Source: Filomicrobium insigne (GTDB lineage Bacteria; Pseudomonadota; Alphaproteobacteria; Rhizobiales; Hyphomicrobiaceae). Taken from it: DNA of 64,000 nt. Location of the stretch: assembly GCF_900104305.1 (NCBI RefSeq), contig NZ_FNJC01000005.1, positions 62,001-126,000 on the forward strand, read 5' to 3'. Positions 51,377 through 61,748 of the stretch are shown piece by piece; the stretch's first letter is position 1, and the number at the start of each line of letters is the position of its first letter. The position numbers and the translations under genes are program-made. The notes under the pieces were generated by a model, which worked only from the letters and a program-made list of their open reading frames with translations, was not told the DNA's origin and did no database searches.

Positions 51377-53320
51377 TTAAGCCGACTTCTTGTCGTCGTT
51401 GATCTCTTCGAAATCAGCATCAACGACGTCGTCGCGGCCTTCCGAGGAAGCCTGGGCACCTCCCTCAGCCCCATCACCGGCAGCAGGTCCGCCAGCCGCC
51501 GTATCACCGCCTTGGCCGGCGTAAACGGCTTCACCGATCTTCATCGACGCCTGCGTGAGAGCTGCCACAGCGGTAGTGATCGCTTCCACGTCGTCCTTAC
51601 CCATCGCTTCCTTAGCGGACGCAATAGCAGCCTCGACCTCGCCCTTGACGGCATCGACCTTCGGATTGTCCTTGTTATCCTCCAGTGACTTCTCGACCTG
51701 GTGAATCAAGGCTTCAGCCTGGTTGCGGGTCTCAACAAGCTCGCGCCGCTTCTTGTCTTCAGCAGCGTGCGCCTCTGCGTCCTTCACCATCTGATCAATC
51801 TCGGTGTCGGACAGACCGCCAGACGCCTGGATGCGGATCGATTGCTCTTTGCTTGTCGCCTTATCCTTGGCGGACACGTGCACAATACCGTTCGCATCGA
51901 TATCGAAGGTCACCTCGACCTGCGGCACACCACGAGGTGCGGGAGGAATACCGACGAGATCGAACTGACCGAGCAGCTTGTTGTCGGCGGCCATTTCGCG
52001 CTCGCCCTGAGATACGCGGATGGTAACCGCGCTCTGACCATCCTCTGCTGTCGAAAAGACCTGGCTCTTCTTCGTCGGAATGGTCGTATTGCGGTCGATG
52101 AGGCGCGTAAACACACCACCCAAGGTCTCGATACCGAGCGACAATGGCGTAACGTCAAGCAACAGGACGTCCTTGACGTCGCCCTTGAGAACACCGGCCT
52201 GAATAGCGGCACCGACAGCCACAACCTCGTCTGGGTTGACACCCTTGTGCGGCTCTTTGCCGAACAGTTCTTTAACGACCTGCTGCACGCGCGGCATACG
52301 GGTCATACCGCCAACGAGAACCACCTCATTGATGTCAGCCGCTTTGAGCCCTGCGTCCTTCAAAGCCGCTTCGCACGGCCCCTTGGTACGCGAAATCAGA
52401 TCGTCGACGAGGCTTTCGAGCTTGGCGCGCGTCAGCTTCATCGTCAGGTGCTTCGGTCCGGACTGGTCGGCCGTGATGAACGGCAAGTTGACCTCGGTCT
52501 GGGACGAGGACGACAGCTCGATCTTTGCCTTTTCCGCAGCTTCCTTCAAACGCTGCAGAGCCAGCTTGTCACCACGAAGATCGATGCCGCTCTCTTTCTT
52601 GAACTCATCGGCGAAATAGCTAACGAGCTTCATGTCGAAGTCTTCACCACCGAGGAAGGTGTCGCCGTTGGTGGACTTGACCTCAAAAACACCGTCACCG
52701 ATTTCCAGGATCGAAATATCGAACGTACCACCGCCGAGGTCGTAGACCGCGATCGTGCTGGAATCGTTTGTCTTCTCAAGACCATAAGCGAGCGCTGCCG
52801 CCGTCGGTTCGTTGATGATGCGCAGAACTTCAAGGCCTGCGATCTTACCCGCATCCTTGGTTGCCTGACGTTGCGCATCGTTGAAGTAAGCCGGAACGGT
52901 AATAACCGCCTGCTCCACCTTCTCGCCAAGCTTCGCTTCGGCGGTCTCCTTCATTTTCTGAAGGATGAATGCGGAAACCTGTTGCGGGGAATATTTCTGA
53001 CCGTTGGCCTCAACCCAGGCATCGCCATTTGGGCCTTCAACGATCTTGTAGGGAACAAGCTTCTTGTCCTTCTCGACAAGCGGATCATCGTAACGACGAC
53101 CTACAAGGCGCTTGATCGCAAAGAACGTATTCAGTGGATTCGTTACGGCTTGGCGCTTGGCTGGCAGACCCACGAGCTTTTCACCATCGTCAGTAAACGC
53201 GACGATGGACGGCGTCGTGTTGGCGCCTTCCGCATTATCCAAAACTCTCGGCTTTCCGCCTTCCATGACGGCGACGCACGAGTTGGTCGTACCGAGATCA
53301 ATGCCGATGACTTTAGCCAT
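51377..53320 (-). CDS. dnaK: Chaperone DnaK (Hsp70)
   Basis: A 647-residue Hsp70. ATP-binding motifs are intact: [18 protein letters not shown] (residues 5-22), [42 protein letters not shown] and [22 protein letters not shown]. The substrate-binding domain and lid follow, ending in a Gly/Ala/Asp-rich tail ([22 protein letters not shown]). It folds proteins with DnaJ and GrpE, both in this window. A long frame on the opposite strand through most of this gene is an artefact. Confidence 0.98.
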   Translation of the reverse strand: MAKVIGIDLGTTNSCVAVMEGGKPRVLDNAEGANTTPSIVAFTDDGEKLVGLPAKRQAVTNPLNTFFAIKRLVGRRYDDPLVEKDKKLVPYKIVEGPNGDAWVEANGQKYSPQQVSAFILQKMKETAEAKLGEKVEQAVITVPAYFNDAQRQATKDAGKIAGLEVLRIINEPTAAALAYGLEKTNDSSTIAVYDLGGGTFDISILEIGDGVFEVKSTNGDTFLGGEDFDMKLVSYFADEFKKESGIDLRGDKLALQRLKEAAEKAKIELSSSSQTEVNLPFITADQSGPKHLTMKLTRAKLESLVDDLISRTKGPCEAALKDAGLKAADINEVVLVGGMTRMPRVQQVVKELFGKEPHKGVNPDEVVAVGAAIQAGVLKGDVKDVLLLDVTPLSLGIETLGGVFTRLIDRNTTIPTKKSQVFSTAEDGQSAVTIRVSQGEREMAADNKLLGQFDLVGIPPAPRGVPQVEVTFDIDANGIVHVSAKDKATSKEQSIRIQASGGLSDTEIDQMVKDAEAHAAEDKKRRELVETRNQAEALIHQVEKSLEDNKDNPKVDAVKGEVEAAIASAKEAMGKDDVEAITTAVAALTQASMKIGEAVYAGQGGDTAAGGPAAGDGAEGGAQASSEGRDDVVDADFEEINDDKKSA

Positions 53321-53465
53321 AGTCTAATTTCCTTCTTAATTCGGCAGACCGTTAAGGCCCAGAGACTGGCGCCTTTGCTGTCCAGCACTGGGGCTTGGGT
53401 GCTGATTGCCCAAACCACCGTGCGGTCGGACACGGTCCCCTGGAGTTCACGGATCAGCTTGGCGT

Positions 53466-53493
53466 TATATAAGCAGGGCTTTTCCGGGTGCAA
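53466..53493 (-). promoter_or_regulatory. Candidate dnaK promoter
   Basis: On the minus strand TTGCAC (53493-53488), 16 bases, then TATATA (53471-53466). The spacing and position, about 140 bases before the dnaK start, suit a promoter. Neither hexamer matches an alphaproteobacterial heat-shock (RpoH) consensus clearly. No CIRCE element is seen here. Confidence 0.4.
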
Positions 53494-53582
53494 CTGTGCG
53501 CGCTAACGCGAACGTGATCCGGAAGTGAAATATTTCCCCTCCCAAGCCTCAACTTGGCGGGGTCGTGTCGCAGGTGGGTCCC

Positions 53583-54224
53583 ATGCTCAGAGGTTTCCGT
53601 CATATTCGCGGCTATTTCAAGGACCCTCAGCAACTCGAACTTCTCGAGGAAATCCGCCGAATCATCGCCCAGGCCCCGCTTTTCAGCCCCGCTATGCCGA
53701 GAACCGGCAAACCATTTTCCGTACAAATGACCAACGCAGGCGCCTTGGGCTGGGTCTCTGACATTTCAGGCTACCGGTATCAGGACCGGCATCCCGAGAC
53801 GGCCGAGCCATGGCCGCCCTTACCCGCGACACTGCGCGCGTTATGGCGAGACGTGGCCGATTGGCCAGGTGATCCTGAAGCTTGTCTGATTAACTACTAC
53901 GGTCAGGGAACCCGTATGGGCAGTCATGTCGATCGTGATGAGAGCGATTTTTCTGCCCCCGTCGTATCCGTCTCCCTCGGTGATGACGCAATTTTCCACG
54001 TCGGAGGACTTCGTAGGTCGGATCCCAAAACGCGCATTGTCTTAAGTTCCGGAGACGTGGCGGTCCTCGGTGGTTCGGCCCGCAAGGCTTACCACGGGAT
54101 CGACAGGATCATCCCGGGATCGTCCGATCTGCTGACGGAGGGCGGCCGCTTCAATCTGACCCTGCGCCGCGTCACCACATATCAAAATCCCGTGCCCGAT
54201 CTTGACCGAACCCGCGGGACTTAA
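53583..54224 (+). CDS. alkB: AlkB-family 2-oxoglutarate/Fe(II) DNA-repair dioxygenase
   Basis: A 213-residue protein from ATG 53583. The iron ligands are His115 and Asp117 (GSHVDRDE) and His171 (KAYHGID); 2-oxoglutarate is bound by Arg in RFNLTLRR (189-196). NYYGQGTRMGSH is the typical loop before the first ligand. The enzyme removes methyl groups from alkylated bases by oxidation. It stands between dnaK and lepB with no obvious Ada site. Confidence 0.92.
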   Translation: MLRGFRHIRGYFKDPQQLELLEEIRRIIAQAPLFSPAMPRTGKPFSVQMTNAGALGWVSDISGYRYQDRHPETAEPWPPLPATLRALWRDVADWPGDPEACLINYYGQGTRMGSHVDRDESDFSAPVVSVSLGDDAIFHVGGLRRSDPKTRIVLSSGDVAVLGGSARKAYHGIDRIIPGSSDLLTEGGRFNLTLRRVTTYQNPVPDLDRTRGT

Positions 54225-54321
54225 GAAAAACTATCTGTCGTCCCACTACGTAATGATGCCGCCTTTAGTTGTATGGTAGGTGGTAGCTCCGACCGTCAGG
54301 CGGGCTCTACCCGGAGACAAT

Positions 54322-55038
54322 ATGCTGCGCCAAATCCGTGATTTCCTGGGCATCATCGGCCTAGCAATCGGCTTTGCTTTCCTCTTTCAGGCGACCGCTT
54401 TCGCAACATACTTCATTCCGTCCGAAAGCATGCTGCCGACGTTGCAGGTCGGCGATCGGCTGACCGTCTCCAAATACGCATACGGCTGGAGCAGATACTC
54501 GCTGCCCTATGACTTGAAGCTTCCCGTAAGCCTCACCGGCCGGATCTTTGGCCACCAGCCCAAGCATGGTGACATCGTCGTATTTATGCACCCGACGTCA
54601 GGTGAACGCATGATTAAGCGTCTTGTAGGATTACCCGGCGACCGCATCGCGATGGTGAATGGCGAACTGGTGCTGAATGGCCAGCCCGTGCCGCGCCGCC
54701 ACCTGAGGACCTACCGTTATCGCGAATACGAAGGGCGCATCGTTGAGGTCGATGAGTTCGAGGAAACCCTCATTCCTGGAGATAGCCACAAGGTTCTACA
54801 GCGGACCCGTTATATGCCCGGCCGAAATATGGCTGAGGTCACCGTACCGCCGGACCACTATTTTATGCTGGGTGACAACCGCGACAACTCTTCGGACAGC
54901 CGATTCCCGCAGATGGGTATGGTGCCAGCTGAAAATCTCATCGGTCGAGCAGAAGTTATCCTCTACAGCTTCTATTCGTGCACTGAGGAAAGCGGAGTCA
55001 CATGCGCCGATCGCCGTTTTGTCACCCTGCTCGAATAG
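54322..55038 (+). CDS. lepB: Signal peptidase I
   Basis: A 238-residue protein from ATG 54322 with one N-terminal membrane helix (GIIGLAIGFAFLFQATAF). The catalytic Ser36 lies in FIPSESMLPTL and the catalytic Lys near residue 99 in RMIKRLVGLPGDR; GDNRDNSSDSRFPQMG is the third box. It cleaves signal peptides of exported proteins at the outer face of the inner membrane. The size is near the shorter end for Gram-negative enzymes. A hairpin follows the stop. Confidence 0.96.
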   Translation: MLRQIRDFLGIIGLAIGFAFLFQATAFATYFIPSESMLPTLQVGDRLTVSKYAYGWSRYSLPYDLKLPVSLTGRIFGHQPKHGDIVVFMHPTSGERMIKRLVGLPGDRIAMVNGELVLNGQPVPRRHLRTYRYREYEGRIVEVDEFEETLIPGDSHKVLQRTRYMPGRNMAEVTVPPDHYFMLGDNRDNSSDSRFPQMGMVPAENLIGRAEVILYSFYSCTEESGVTCADRRFVTLLE

Positions 55039-55055
55039 GGGGCGGGCTCGAAAGC

Positions 55056-55089
55056 AAAAAAGAGCGCTGACGCAACTACACCAGCGCTC
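55056..55089 (-). terminator. Rho-independent terminator of grpE
   Basis: GAGCGCTG (55062-55069) pairs with CAGCGCTC (55082-55089); on the minus strand six T residues follow (55056-55061). It ends the hrcA-grpE transcript and may also slow the convergent lepB transcript. Confidence 0.85.
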
Positions 55090-55119
55090 CTGAATTATAA
55101 CCCAACTCAAGTTTAGTGA

Positions 55120-55854
55120 TCAGCGATCCGACTCATCCTCATCCGATGGGCTTGCCTCATTCGCAGGCCCTTCCGGCTGATCGGACGTCCCGGATCTCTG
55201 CGTCGCCTCGACCGATGCGGGCGCAGCTTTGGGACCACCTTTCGCAACCACAACCATGGCCGGACGCAAAACGCGGTCACCAATCATGTAGCCCTGCTGG
55301 AAAACCTGCAGAACCGTACCAGCAGGCACAGAAGTATCCTCCTGCTCCATCATCGCCTGGTGCTTGTGAGGATCAAACGGCTCGCCCTTCGGGTCGACTC
55401 GGACCACACCATGTTTTTCCAGAACATTCAGGAACTCGCGCTCCGTCATGGTTACGCCATCGAGCAAGCTTTTCAGCACCGGATTGTCCGACAGCGCCTC
55501 CTCAGGAACAGACAAAATGGCCCGCTCGAAGTTATCCGCGACCGCTACAGTGTCGCGCGCAAACTTTGCGATGGCGTATTTCGACGTCTCCTCGCGCTCA
55601 CGCTCCAGACGCTTGTGTAGGTTCTGAATTTCGGCATGCGCGCGAACCAGCCGGTCCGTGAGATCCGCCTTCTGCGCGTTTAGTTCATCGAGTTTCGTAG
55701 CGAGAGCACTAACGTCTTCCAGCGGTGCGCCTTCTTTTCCTGGAGCAGACTGCGCACCCTCTGCCATCTCCTCCGCAGCCGTTGATACGTCCGGCGACCT
55801 GCCGTTAGTCGCGCCGTTATCGGTTTGACTAGGCTTTTTCGTTTCTTCGGCCAT
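55120..55854 (-). CDS. grpE: Nucleotide exchange factor GrpE
   Basis: A 244-residue GrpE from ATG 55854 (MAEETKKPSQTDNG). An acidic disordered N-terminus is followed by the long coiled coil (KLDELNAQKADLTDRLVRAHAEIQNLHKRLER) and the conserved four-helix/beta region (FARDTVAVADNFERAILS, VEPKGEPFDPHKHQAMM read as VDPKGEPFDPHKHQAM, VLQVFQQGYMIGDRVLRPAMV). It releases ADP from DnaK. hrcA lies 111 bases upstream on the same strand. Confidence 0.96.
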   Translation of the reverse strand: MAEETKKPSQTDNGATNGRSPDVSTAAEEMAEGAQSAPGKEGAPLEDVSALATKLDELNAQKADLTDRLVRAHAEIQNLHKRLEREREETSKYAIAKFARDTVAVADNFERAILSVPEEALSDNPVLKSLLDGVTMTEREFLNVLEKHGVVRVDPKGEPFDPHKHQAMMEQEDTSVPAGTVLQVFQQGYMIGDRVLRPAMVVVAKGGPKAAPASVEATQRSGTSDQPEGPANEASPSDEDESDR

Positions 55855-55965
55855 CTTCTCTCCACTTAGCAAGTGCCGCAATCAGCGGTCCGCGCCGCAA
55901 GACTCTGCGTCGCGCTACCACTGTGCGTTTCCAACGCTTTCGATATCAGGGCGTTCGCCGCCAGA

Positions 55966-57039
55966 TCAAGTGAGCAAGCGGCTAACCAGCTTTGCCGTGT
56001 AGTCCACCATAGGAATGATACGGGCATAGTTAAGCCGGGTGGGGCCAATTATCCCAATAACACCGACAATTCTGCGCTGTTCATCGTGAAATGGCGCCAC
56101 CACCAGCGACGAACCGGACAAGGAGAACAGCTTATTCTCCGAGCCTATGAAAATCTTCACCCCTTCCGCCGTCTCTGCGAGCCCAAGGAGTTGCAGCAAC
56201 TCACGTTTCGCCTCCAGGTCATCGAACAACTGACGGATACGCTCAAGGTCCTCCTCCGCAGAAACATCTTTCAGAAGGTTGGACTGGCCGCGCACAATAA
56301 GGCTCTGGCGGTCGTCATGGGCTCCAGACCACTCCGCAAGCCCCGCCTTGATGACCCGTTGCGTCAGTTTGTCCAACTGCGCGCGCGCCGTCGTTAACTC
56401 GTGCTCGATCAGCAATTGCGCCTCCGAAATGGTCTTTCCCATGACGTGCGCATTCAAATAGTTCGCCGCTTCGCTAAGAGCCGAGGAAGGCAAGCCCGGC
56501 GGCAGCTCGATAATCCGATTTTCGACGCGGCCGCCCTCATCCACAAGGATGACAAGCGCTTTGCGCGGATCCAACGGAACAAACTCGATGTGCTTAAGCC
56601 GGATCGTCTGCTTGTCGGCAAGAACAACGCCAGCGCAATGCGACAAGCCCGAAATCATCTCGCTGGCTTCGTGCAGCACCTGATCGAAGTTGCCTTGGTG
56701 GCGAATGCTGAGCTGACCTTCAATGGCACGCCGCTCCTCGGCATTGAGGTCCCCAACCTCCAGCAAACCATCAACGAAAAGCCGCAAACCGGATTGCGTC
56801 GGCAGCCGACCTGCCGAAGTGTGCGGCGATACGATGAGGCCTAAATGTTCGAGGTCCGACATGACGTTGCGGATCGATGCCGGCGACAACGTCATCGGAA
56901 GCACACGTGACAGGTTGCGCGAGCCTACCGGCTCTCCGGTCGACAAATAAGTTTCAACAATTTGACGAAGGACGGTACGCGATCGTTCATTCAACTCCGC
57001 GATTTCAGTAATCCGCTGCATTGCTCGTGCCTGGCTCAA
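55966..57039 (-). CDS. hrcA: Heat-inducible transcription repressor HrcA
   Basis: A 357-residue protein. The winged helix occupies residues 10-85 ([46 protein letters not shown], then [20 protein letters not shown]), and the rest is the GAF-like and dimerisation part ending [18 protein letters not shown]. HrcA represses chaperone genes by binding CIRCE. No CIRCE element was found upstream of hrcA, grpE or dnaK, so its target is probably groESL elsewhere. The start may be ATG 57039 or the internal ATG at 57021. Confidence 0.96.
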   Translation of the reverse strand: MSQARAMQRITEIAELNERSRTVLRQIVETYLSTGEPVGSRNLSRVLPMTLSPASIRNVMSDLEHLGLIVSPHTSAGRLPTQSGLRLFVDGLLEVGDLNAEERRAIEGQLSIRHQGNFDQVLHEASEMISGLSHCAGVVLADKQTIRLKHIEFVPLDPRKALVILVDEGGRVENRIIELPPGLPSSALSEAANYLNAHVMGKTISEAQLLIEHELTTARAQLDKLTQRVIKAGLAEWSGAHDDRQSLIVRGQSNLLKDVSAEEDLERIRQLFDDLEAKRELLQLLGLAETAEGVKIFIGSENKLFSLSGSSLVVAPFHDEQRRIVGVIGIIGPTRLNYARIIPMVDYTAKLVSRLLT

Positions 57040-57301
57040 GGGGGCATTGGGGCCAAAAATTTAAGGACTATTCTCGCCCCGCCGGAAAAGTCCGCCCGCC
57101 CGATAAGTATTGGTAAACCAACGGCTCTTCGTCAAATGTCCTCGCAAACATCTCAGACGATACCATTTCCGAGCCTATTTCATATTGAACACACCGCGCC
57201 CCTCTTCTAGGGTCCGGCGCGGATCGGCCGTTCCAGGAGTGTCCTGGCACGCTCCACCGAAATATCCCGCAGTCCTTAAAACAAACAGGCCGAGCTTCTT
57301 C

Positions 57302-58015
57302 ATGCGCCCATCAAAACGCCAGCCCGACGAGCTACGACGCGTCTCCATCGAACGCGCCGTCTCCCTGCATGCCGAAGGCTCCTGCCTGATCAAGTTCGGC
57401 AACACCCATGTCCTCTGCACGGCATCTCTGGAGGAACGTGTTCCCCCCTGGCTCAAGGGCCAGCAGCGCGGCTGGATCACCGCCGAATACTCGATGTTGC
57501 CTCGTGCCACGCACGAACGCACGCGCCGTGAAGTCACGAAAGGCTATCCATCTGGCCGCACACAGGAAATACAGCGCTTAATCGGTCGCGCCCTGCGCGC
57601 TGTCGTCGATCTGCCACGTCTTGGCGAGCGTCAGATCACTGTCGATTGCGACGTTATCCAGGCCGACGGCGGCACCCGCACGGCAGCTATCACCGGCGCA
57701 TGGGTTGCTCTTTACGAGTGCATCCAGTGGATGAGACTGCGCGACATGGTCAAAGACGATGTTCTGCGCGACCAGGTCGCAGCCGTCTCGTGTGGCATAT
57801 ACGGTACGACACCGGTCCTCGACCTCGATTACGCGGAAGACTCGAATGCGGAGGCCGACGCCAACTTCGTCATGACGGGCGCGGGTGGTATCGTTGAGGT
57901 GCAGGGTACCGCCGAAACAGTCCCGTTCAGCCAGGAAAGCTTCGACGAGCTTATGGCTCTTGCCAGAAAGGGCATCGGCGAACTCCTGCAATTGCAAAAG
58001 CTCACCGTTAGCTGA
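57302..58015 (+). CDS. rph: Ribonuclease PH
   Basis: A 237-residue enzyme from ATG 57302 ([18 protein letters not shown]). The catalytic parts are [55 protein letters not shown] and [21 protein letters not shown]. It trims the 3' ends of tRNA precursors by phosphorolysis. It is divergent from hrcA and opens the run rph-VOC-rdgB-hemW-yqaA, in which the middle genes overlap or lie within a few bases. Confidence 0.97.
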   Translation: MRPSKRQPDELRRVSIERAVSLHAEGSCLIKFGNTHVLCTASLEERVPPWLKGQQRGWITAEYSMLPRATHERTRREVTKGYPSGRTQEIQRLIGRALRAVVDLPRLGERQITVDCDVIQADGGTRTAAITGAWVALYECIQWMRLRDMVKDDVLRDQVAAVSCGIYGTTPVLDLDYAEDSNAEADANFVMTGAGGIVEVQGTAETVPFSQESFDELMALARKGIGELLQLQKLTVS

Positions 58016-58023
58016 TGGCTTAA

Positions 58024-58464
58024 GTGTCCTTGACCGAGCAGAACCAAACACATTCATCTATCGACGGCGTTCTCGAAACCGTTCTTTACGCCGACGACCT
58101 CGACCGGGCGGAAGCCTTCTATTCCGGCCTCCTTGGCCTCAAACTTCAAGCCAAGGAGGAAGGGCGTCACTTATTTTATCGCTGCGGCAACCAGATGCTG
58201 TTGGTGTTTAACCCCACTGTAACGGCGAACCCAGCGCCCGACGCCCATATACCGGTTCCACCGCACGGCGCGCATGGTCCCGGTCACATCTGTTTCCCCG
58301 CCAGCCGCGACACTCTTATGGCGTGGAAAGAGAAGCTGAAAGCAAACGGCGTAGAGATCGAAACGGAATTCGAATGGCCGCAGGGAGGCCATTCCATCTA
58401 CTTCCGCGATCCTGCAGGCAACTGTTTGGAATTCGCCGAGCCCAGGATCTGGGGACTGAAATGA
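58024..58464 (+). CDS. VOC (glyoxalase/bleomycin resistance) superfamily protein
   Basis: A 146-residue protein from GTG 58024, eight bases after the rph stop. The two beta-alpha-beta modules are read in [24 protein letters not shown] and [57 protein letters not shown]. Metal-ligand positions (His in GPGHICF, Glu in CLEFAEP) are retained. The activity is unknown; glyoxalase I, fosfomycin-resistance or dioxygenase functions occur in the family. Its stop overlaps rdgB by 4 bases. Confidence 0.88.
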   Translation: MSLTEQNQTHSSIDGVLETVLYADDLDRAEAFYSGLLGLKLQAKEEGRHLFYRCGNQMLLVFNPTVTANPAPDAHIPVPPHGAHGPGHICFPASRDTLMAWKEKLKANGVEIETEFEWPQGGHSIYFRDPAGNCLEFAEPRIWGLK

Positions 58465-59339
58465 ACCATAAACTGGAACCCGGCACCAAGCTCGTTGTGG
58501 CCAGTCACAACCCCGGCAAGGTCTGGGAGATCAAACAGTTGATCATTCCTTATGGCCTAGACGCCATATCCGCCGCCGATTTGAACCTGGAAGAGCCAGA
58601 AGAAACAGAAACCACCTTCGTTGGGAATGCCGAACTCAAGGCGCGCCATGCCGCGCGCGCCGCCAATCTTCCCGCGCTCGCAGATGACTCCGGCCTCGAA
58701 GTTGAAGCCCTCGACGGCGCTCCTGGCATCTATTCGGCCCGCTGGGCAGGCCCATCAAAAGACTTCGGCGCAGCCATGAAGCGGCTTGCCGATGAGATCT
58801 CGGCCCGCACGGGATGGAGCTCACCCCCTCGGGCCAACTTTACTTGCGCACTCAGCCTGGTCTGGCCAGATGGCACAGCTCAGAATTTTGAGGGAAAGGT
58901 TTTTGGCCACTTGGTCTGGCCCGCTCGCGGCGGAAACGGCTTTGGCTATGATCCAATGTTTGTCGCCGACGGTAAGGAACAGACCTTCGGCGAAATGGAG
59001 CCGGCCCAGAAATACGCGATCTCCCATCGCACCCGCGCCTTCTCTCTTTTCAAGGAAGCTTGCCTCGAAGGCATTCCATTAGCGCCGCCATCGAAAGCGA
59101 CGGGCCGCGATTTGGAAGGCTTTGCAGCCGCAGCCCGCAATCTCTCAACGCGCGACGAACTTGTGACCTTTATTGCCAACCTGCGCAAAGATCACGAAAC
59201 CCACGGAGCAACCTGGGGCACACACACCCTCACCGAGTTTCTGACGGCACTTGAGAAGAGCGTCAGTGCACTCGATAGCGAGGAGGAGGAACCGCGTTGG
59301 CGGTATCTAGCCAAAGCCCTGTTCGCAGCAAGCCGCTGA
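58461..59339 (+). CDS. rdgB: Non-canonical purine NTP pyrophosphatase RdgB with an added C-terminal domain
   Basis: A 292-residue protein from ATG 58461, overlapping the preceding stop by 4 bases. Residues 9-205 are a complete ITPase: [58 protein letters not shown] and [12 protein letters not shown]. It hydrolyses dITP and XTP to clean the nucleotide pool. Usual RdgB proteins end at about 200-215 residues. Here about 67 more residues (226-292) form a separate piece beginning [18 protein letters not shown] and ending [12 protein letters not shown], which resembles a small stand-alone bacterial domain. Confidence 0.93.
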   Translation: MNHKLEPGTKLVVASHNPGKVWEIKQLIIPYGLDAISAADLNLEEPEETETTFVGNAELKARHAARAANLPALADDSGLEVEALDGAPGIYSARWAGPSKDFGAAMKRLADEISARTGWSSPPRANFTCALSLVWPDGTAQNFEGKVFGHLVWPARGGNGFGYDPMFVADGKEQTFGEMEPAQKYAISHRTRAFSLFKEACLEGIPLAPPSKATGRDLEGFAAAARNLSTRDELVTFIANLRKDHETHGATWGTHTLTEFLTALEKSVSALDSEEEEPRWRYLAKALFAASR

Positions 59340-60556
59340 TGCCATCCCCAGCGCCCCCCGAAGCTTTGACCGTATCGGACAGCTCGGAGCCCGGCTTTGC
59401 CGTATACGTTCATTGGCCGTTTTGCGCTCAGAAGTGCCCTTACTGCGACTTCAACAGCCACGTCCGCTCCGACGGCTGGGACGAAAAGCGCTTTCTCGCA
59501 GCGTATCTTCGCGAACTTGATCACACCGCCGCACAAATTGGCTCTCGCAGCGTTGCCAGCGTCTTCTTCGGTGGCGGCACACCATCCTTGATGCAGCCCC
59601 AGACACTTGGGACCATCATCGAACATATCGATCACGTGTGGGGCTTGGCGTCCTGCGCCGAAATCACTCTCGAGGCCAATCCCGGATCGGTAGATGCAGG
59701 ACGCTTTTCTGGGTACCGCTCTGCAGGCGCCAATCGCGTATCTCTCGGCTTTCAGTCCTTACGTGATCCCGACCTGAAAAGGTTGGGCCGCATCCACACG
59801 TCAAGGGAAGCCCTTGCGGCGCTCGACATCGCGCGCGCGAATTTTGAACGCATCTCGTTCGATCTGATTTACGCACGGCCTCAGCAAACCTGCGATGACT
59901 GGCGAACCGAACTCAGCGAAGCGTTGGCCCTAGGGCCAACGCACCTGTCGCTCTATCAACTGACCATCGAACCCGGCACCGCTTACGAGAAACTCTATAA
60001 CGCAGGCAAACTCTCTGTTCCGCCCGCCGAAGCCGCATCCGATCTGTTCGAACTGACCCAGGAATTGACCAAAGCCTCTGGTCTGGCCGCATACGAAACG
60101 TCTAACCATGCGAACCCTGGAGAAGAGAGCCGTCACAACCTCGTTTACTGGCGATATGGCGAATATGCCGGCATTGGCCCCGGAGCGCATGGCCGCGTTC
60201 TCTCGAACGGCGAGCGATTGGCTACGGCCACGGAACGTCATCCCGAAACCTGGTTGGCTCAGGTCGAAGCCAGCAACCACGGCGTGATCACACAAGAATC
60301 AATTAGCGATGCAGAAGCCGCAGACGAAATGCTGATGATGGGATTGCGCCTCACCGAAGGCTTGGATCTCGCGCGGCTTGCGCGCATTTGCGGTGTAAGG
60401 CCAAACCCCGAAACGTTACGACAACTCATTGGGCTCGGAGTGATCGAACGCGACGAAAACGCAGGTCGCGTACGAGCCGTAGGCCGTGGACGCTTTATTC
60501 TGAATGAAATAGTTCTACATCTGTCGCGAAGCTTCGTTCCCGTGCGGTTTCCTTGA
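59297..60556 (+). CDS. hemW: HemW, radical SAM haem chaperone-like protein
   Basis: A 419-residue radical SAM protein. The iron-sulfur cysteines are C43, C47 and C50 in [16 protein letters not shown], with [20 protein letters not shown] and [12 protein letters not shown] following and the HemW C-terminal domain at the end. TTG 59297 is chosen because AGGAGGAGG lies 8 bases upstream; it would overlap rdgB by 43 bases. ATG 59339, which overlaps the rdgB stop as TGATG, is a real alternative giving 405 residues. HemW is often mis-named coproporphyrinogen III oxidase; it binds haem. Confidence 0.92.
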   Translation: MAVSSQSPVRSKPLMPSPAPPEALTVSDSSEPGFAVYVHWPFCAQKCPYCDFNSHVRSDGWDEKRFLAAYLRELDHTAAQIGSRSVASVFFGGGTPSLMQPQTLGTIIEHIDHVWGLASCAEITLEANPGSVDAGRFSGYRSAGANRVSLGFQSLRDPDLKRLGRIHTSREALAALDIARANFERISFDLIYARPQQTCDDWRTELSEALALGPTHLSLYQLTIEPGTAYEKLYNAGKLSVPPAEAASDLFELTQELTKASGLAAYETSNHANPGEESRHNLVYWRYGEYAGIGPGAHGRVLSNGERLATATERHPETWLAQVEASNHGVITQESISDAEAADEMLMMGLRLTEGLDLARLARICGVRPNPETLRQLIGLGVIERDENAGRVRAVGRGRFILNEIVLHLSRSFVPVRFP

Positions 60557-60619
60557 GAGCCGTCCCACCCTCACAACCGCGTTTGATCTTTCCAGTTTAT
60601 CCTCAACTCACCGGCATCC

Positions 60620-61201
60620 ATGCTCAAAAGCCTTTACGATTGGACCATGCGGTCCGCCTCGCACAAGCGCGCTCCCGAAGCGTTGTTCGCGGTATCCTTC
60701 ATCGAAAGCTCGTTCTTTCCCATACCGCCGGATGTCATGCTCATACCGATGGTGTTGGCCGAACGCGCGAAGGCTTGGTGGTTTGCAGCAATCGCAACGA
60801 TGGGGTCAGTCCTAGGCGGCCTTTTCGGATATCTGATCGGCTACGCGCTATTCGATACAGTCGGCAAACCTCTCCTCGAGTTTTATGGGGCGCTCGACAA
60901 ATTCGAGACGTTCGCAAGTCAGTACAATGAATACGGCGCGTGGATCGTCTTCGCCTTCGGCGTAACGCCCTTCCCGTACAAGGTAATCACCATCGCCAGC
61001 GGCGCCACCACATTGAATATTGGCGTATTTCTGCTTGCGAGCATTGCCTCCCGCGGATTGCGCTTCTTTGTAGTTGCAGCGCTACTTTATTGGCTGGGGC
61101 CAACGGTTCGCGACTTCATCGAAAAGCGACTCGGTCTCGTTTTCACTGTGTTTGTGGTTTGCCTTATCGGTGGCTTCGTAGCGATCCGATATTTGATCTA
61201 A
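60620..61201 (+). CDS. YqaA/DedA-family membrane protein (SNARE-associated type)
   Basis: A 193-residue inner-membrane protein. FIESSFFPIPPDVMLIPMVLAERAKAWWFAAIATMGSVLGGLFGYLIGYALF is the family core, with the Pro-rich re-entrant segment and the Gly-rich turn, followed by FGVTPFPYKVITIASGATTLNIGVFLLASIASRGLRFF. DedA-type proteins are linked to undecaprenyl phosphate recycling or membrane homeostasis. It follows hemW by 63 bases and precedes dsbB by 25. Confidence 0.88.
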   Translation: MLKSLYDWTMRSASHKRAPEALFAVSFIESSFFPIPPDVMLIPMVLAERAKAWWFAAIATMGSVLGGLFGYLIGYALFDTVGKPLLEFYGALDKFETFASQYNEYGAWIVFAFGVTPFPYKVITIASGATTLNIGVFLLASIASRGLRFFVVAALLYWLGPTVRDFIEKRLGLVFTVFVVCLIGGFVAIRYLI

Positions 61202-61226
61202 CGAAAGCGTGCGCGGGAGCAGCATC

Positions 61227-61748
61227 ATGCGTGTCGAACAGCCAAACGTGGTCCAGTCGCCAGCTTACTTCCTCGGTAGCCTCGTGCTGTTCGGCGCCAC
61301 AGCGATCATCCTCACCGCACTGGCATTTGAGCACATCGGCGGATACGCCCCCTGTCCGCTTTGCCTGCAGCAGCGCTACGCTTACTACGCGGGTATTCCG
61401 CTGGCATTCTTCGCCTTGGTAGCCATCAGCGCAGACCTGCGCCGACTAGCTGCAATTCTCTTTCTCGTGATCGCTATCGCGTTCCTCATCAACACGGGTC
61501 TTGGTGTCTACCAGTCGGGGGCCGAATGGGGGTGGTGGCCCGGCCCCGACAGCTGTTCTGGTGGCTCCGGCGTTGTCACGAACGCAAAGGACTTGCTGTC
61601 CAGCCTCGAGACGACCTCAGTCATACGTTGCGACGAAGCTTCTTGGCGTTTTGCCCAGCTTTCGTTCGCCGGATGGAACGCCGTGCTGTCACTGATTCTC
61701 TTCACTTTGGCACTTAAAGCAGCCTTCGCCAGCGTTTATAAAAAATAA
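61227..61748 (+). CDS. dsbB: Disulfide bond formation protein B
   Basis: A 173-residue membrane protein from ATG 61227, with GGGAG 8-12 bases upstream. The first redox pair is C43-P-L-C46 in YAPCPLCLQQRYAYY, and the second periplasmic loop has PDSCSGGSG and VIRCDEASWRF. It re-oxidises DsbA and passes electrons to quinone. Four hydrophobic segments match the family. The stop is followed by a long gene-free stretch. Confidence 0.95.
   Translation: MRVEQPNVVQSPAYFLGSLVLFGATAIILTALAFEHIGGYAPCPLCLQQRYAYYAGIPLAFFALVAISADLRRLAAILFLVIAIAFLINTGLGVYQSGAEWGWWPGPDSCSGGSGVVTNAKDLLSSLETTSVIRCDEASWRFAQLSFAGWNAVLSLILFTLALKAAFASVYKK

Noticed and set aside
51701-53506. A 601-codon open frame on the plus strand across dnaK
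   Set aside because: It is antisense to a fully conserved dnaK; long antisense frames across dnaK are a well-known result of its codon use. It has no ribosome site or family motif.
53321-57301. Search for CIRCE (TTAGCACTC-N9-GAGTGCTAA) before dnaK, grpE and hrcA
   Set aside because: No match was seen. This is expected where dnaK is controlled by RpoH and HrcA acts on groESL only.
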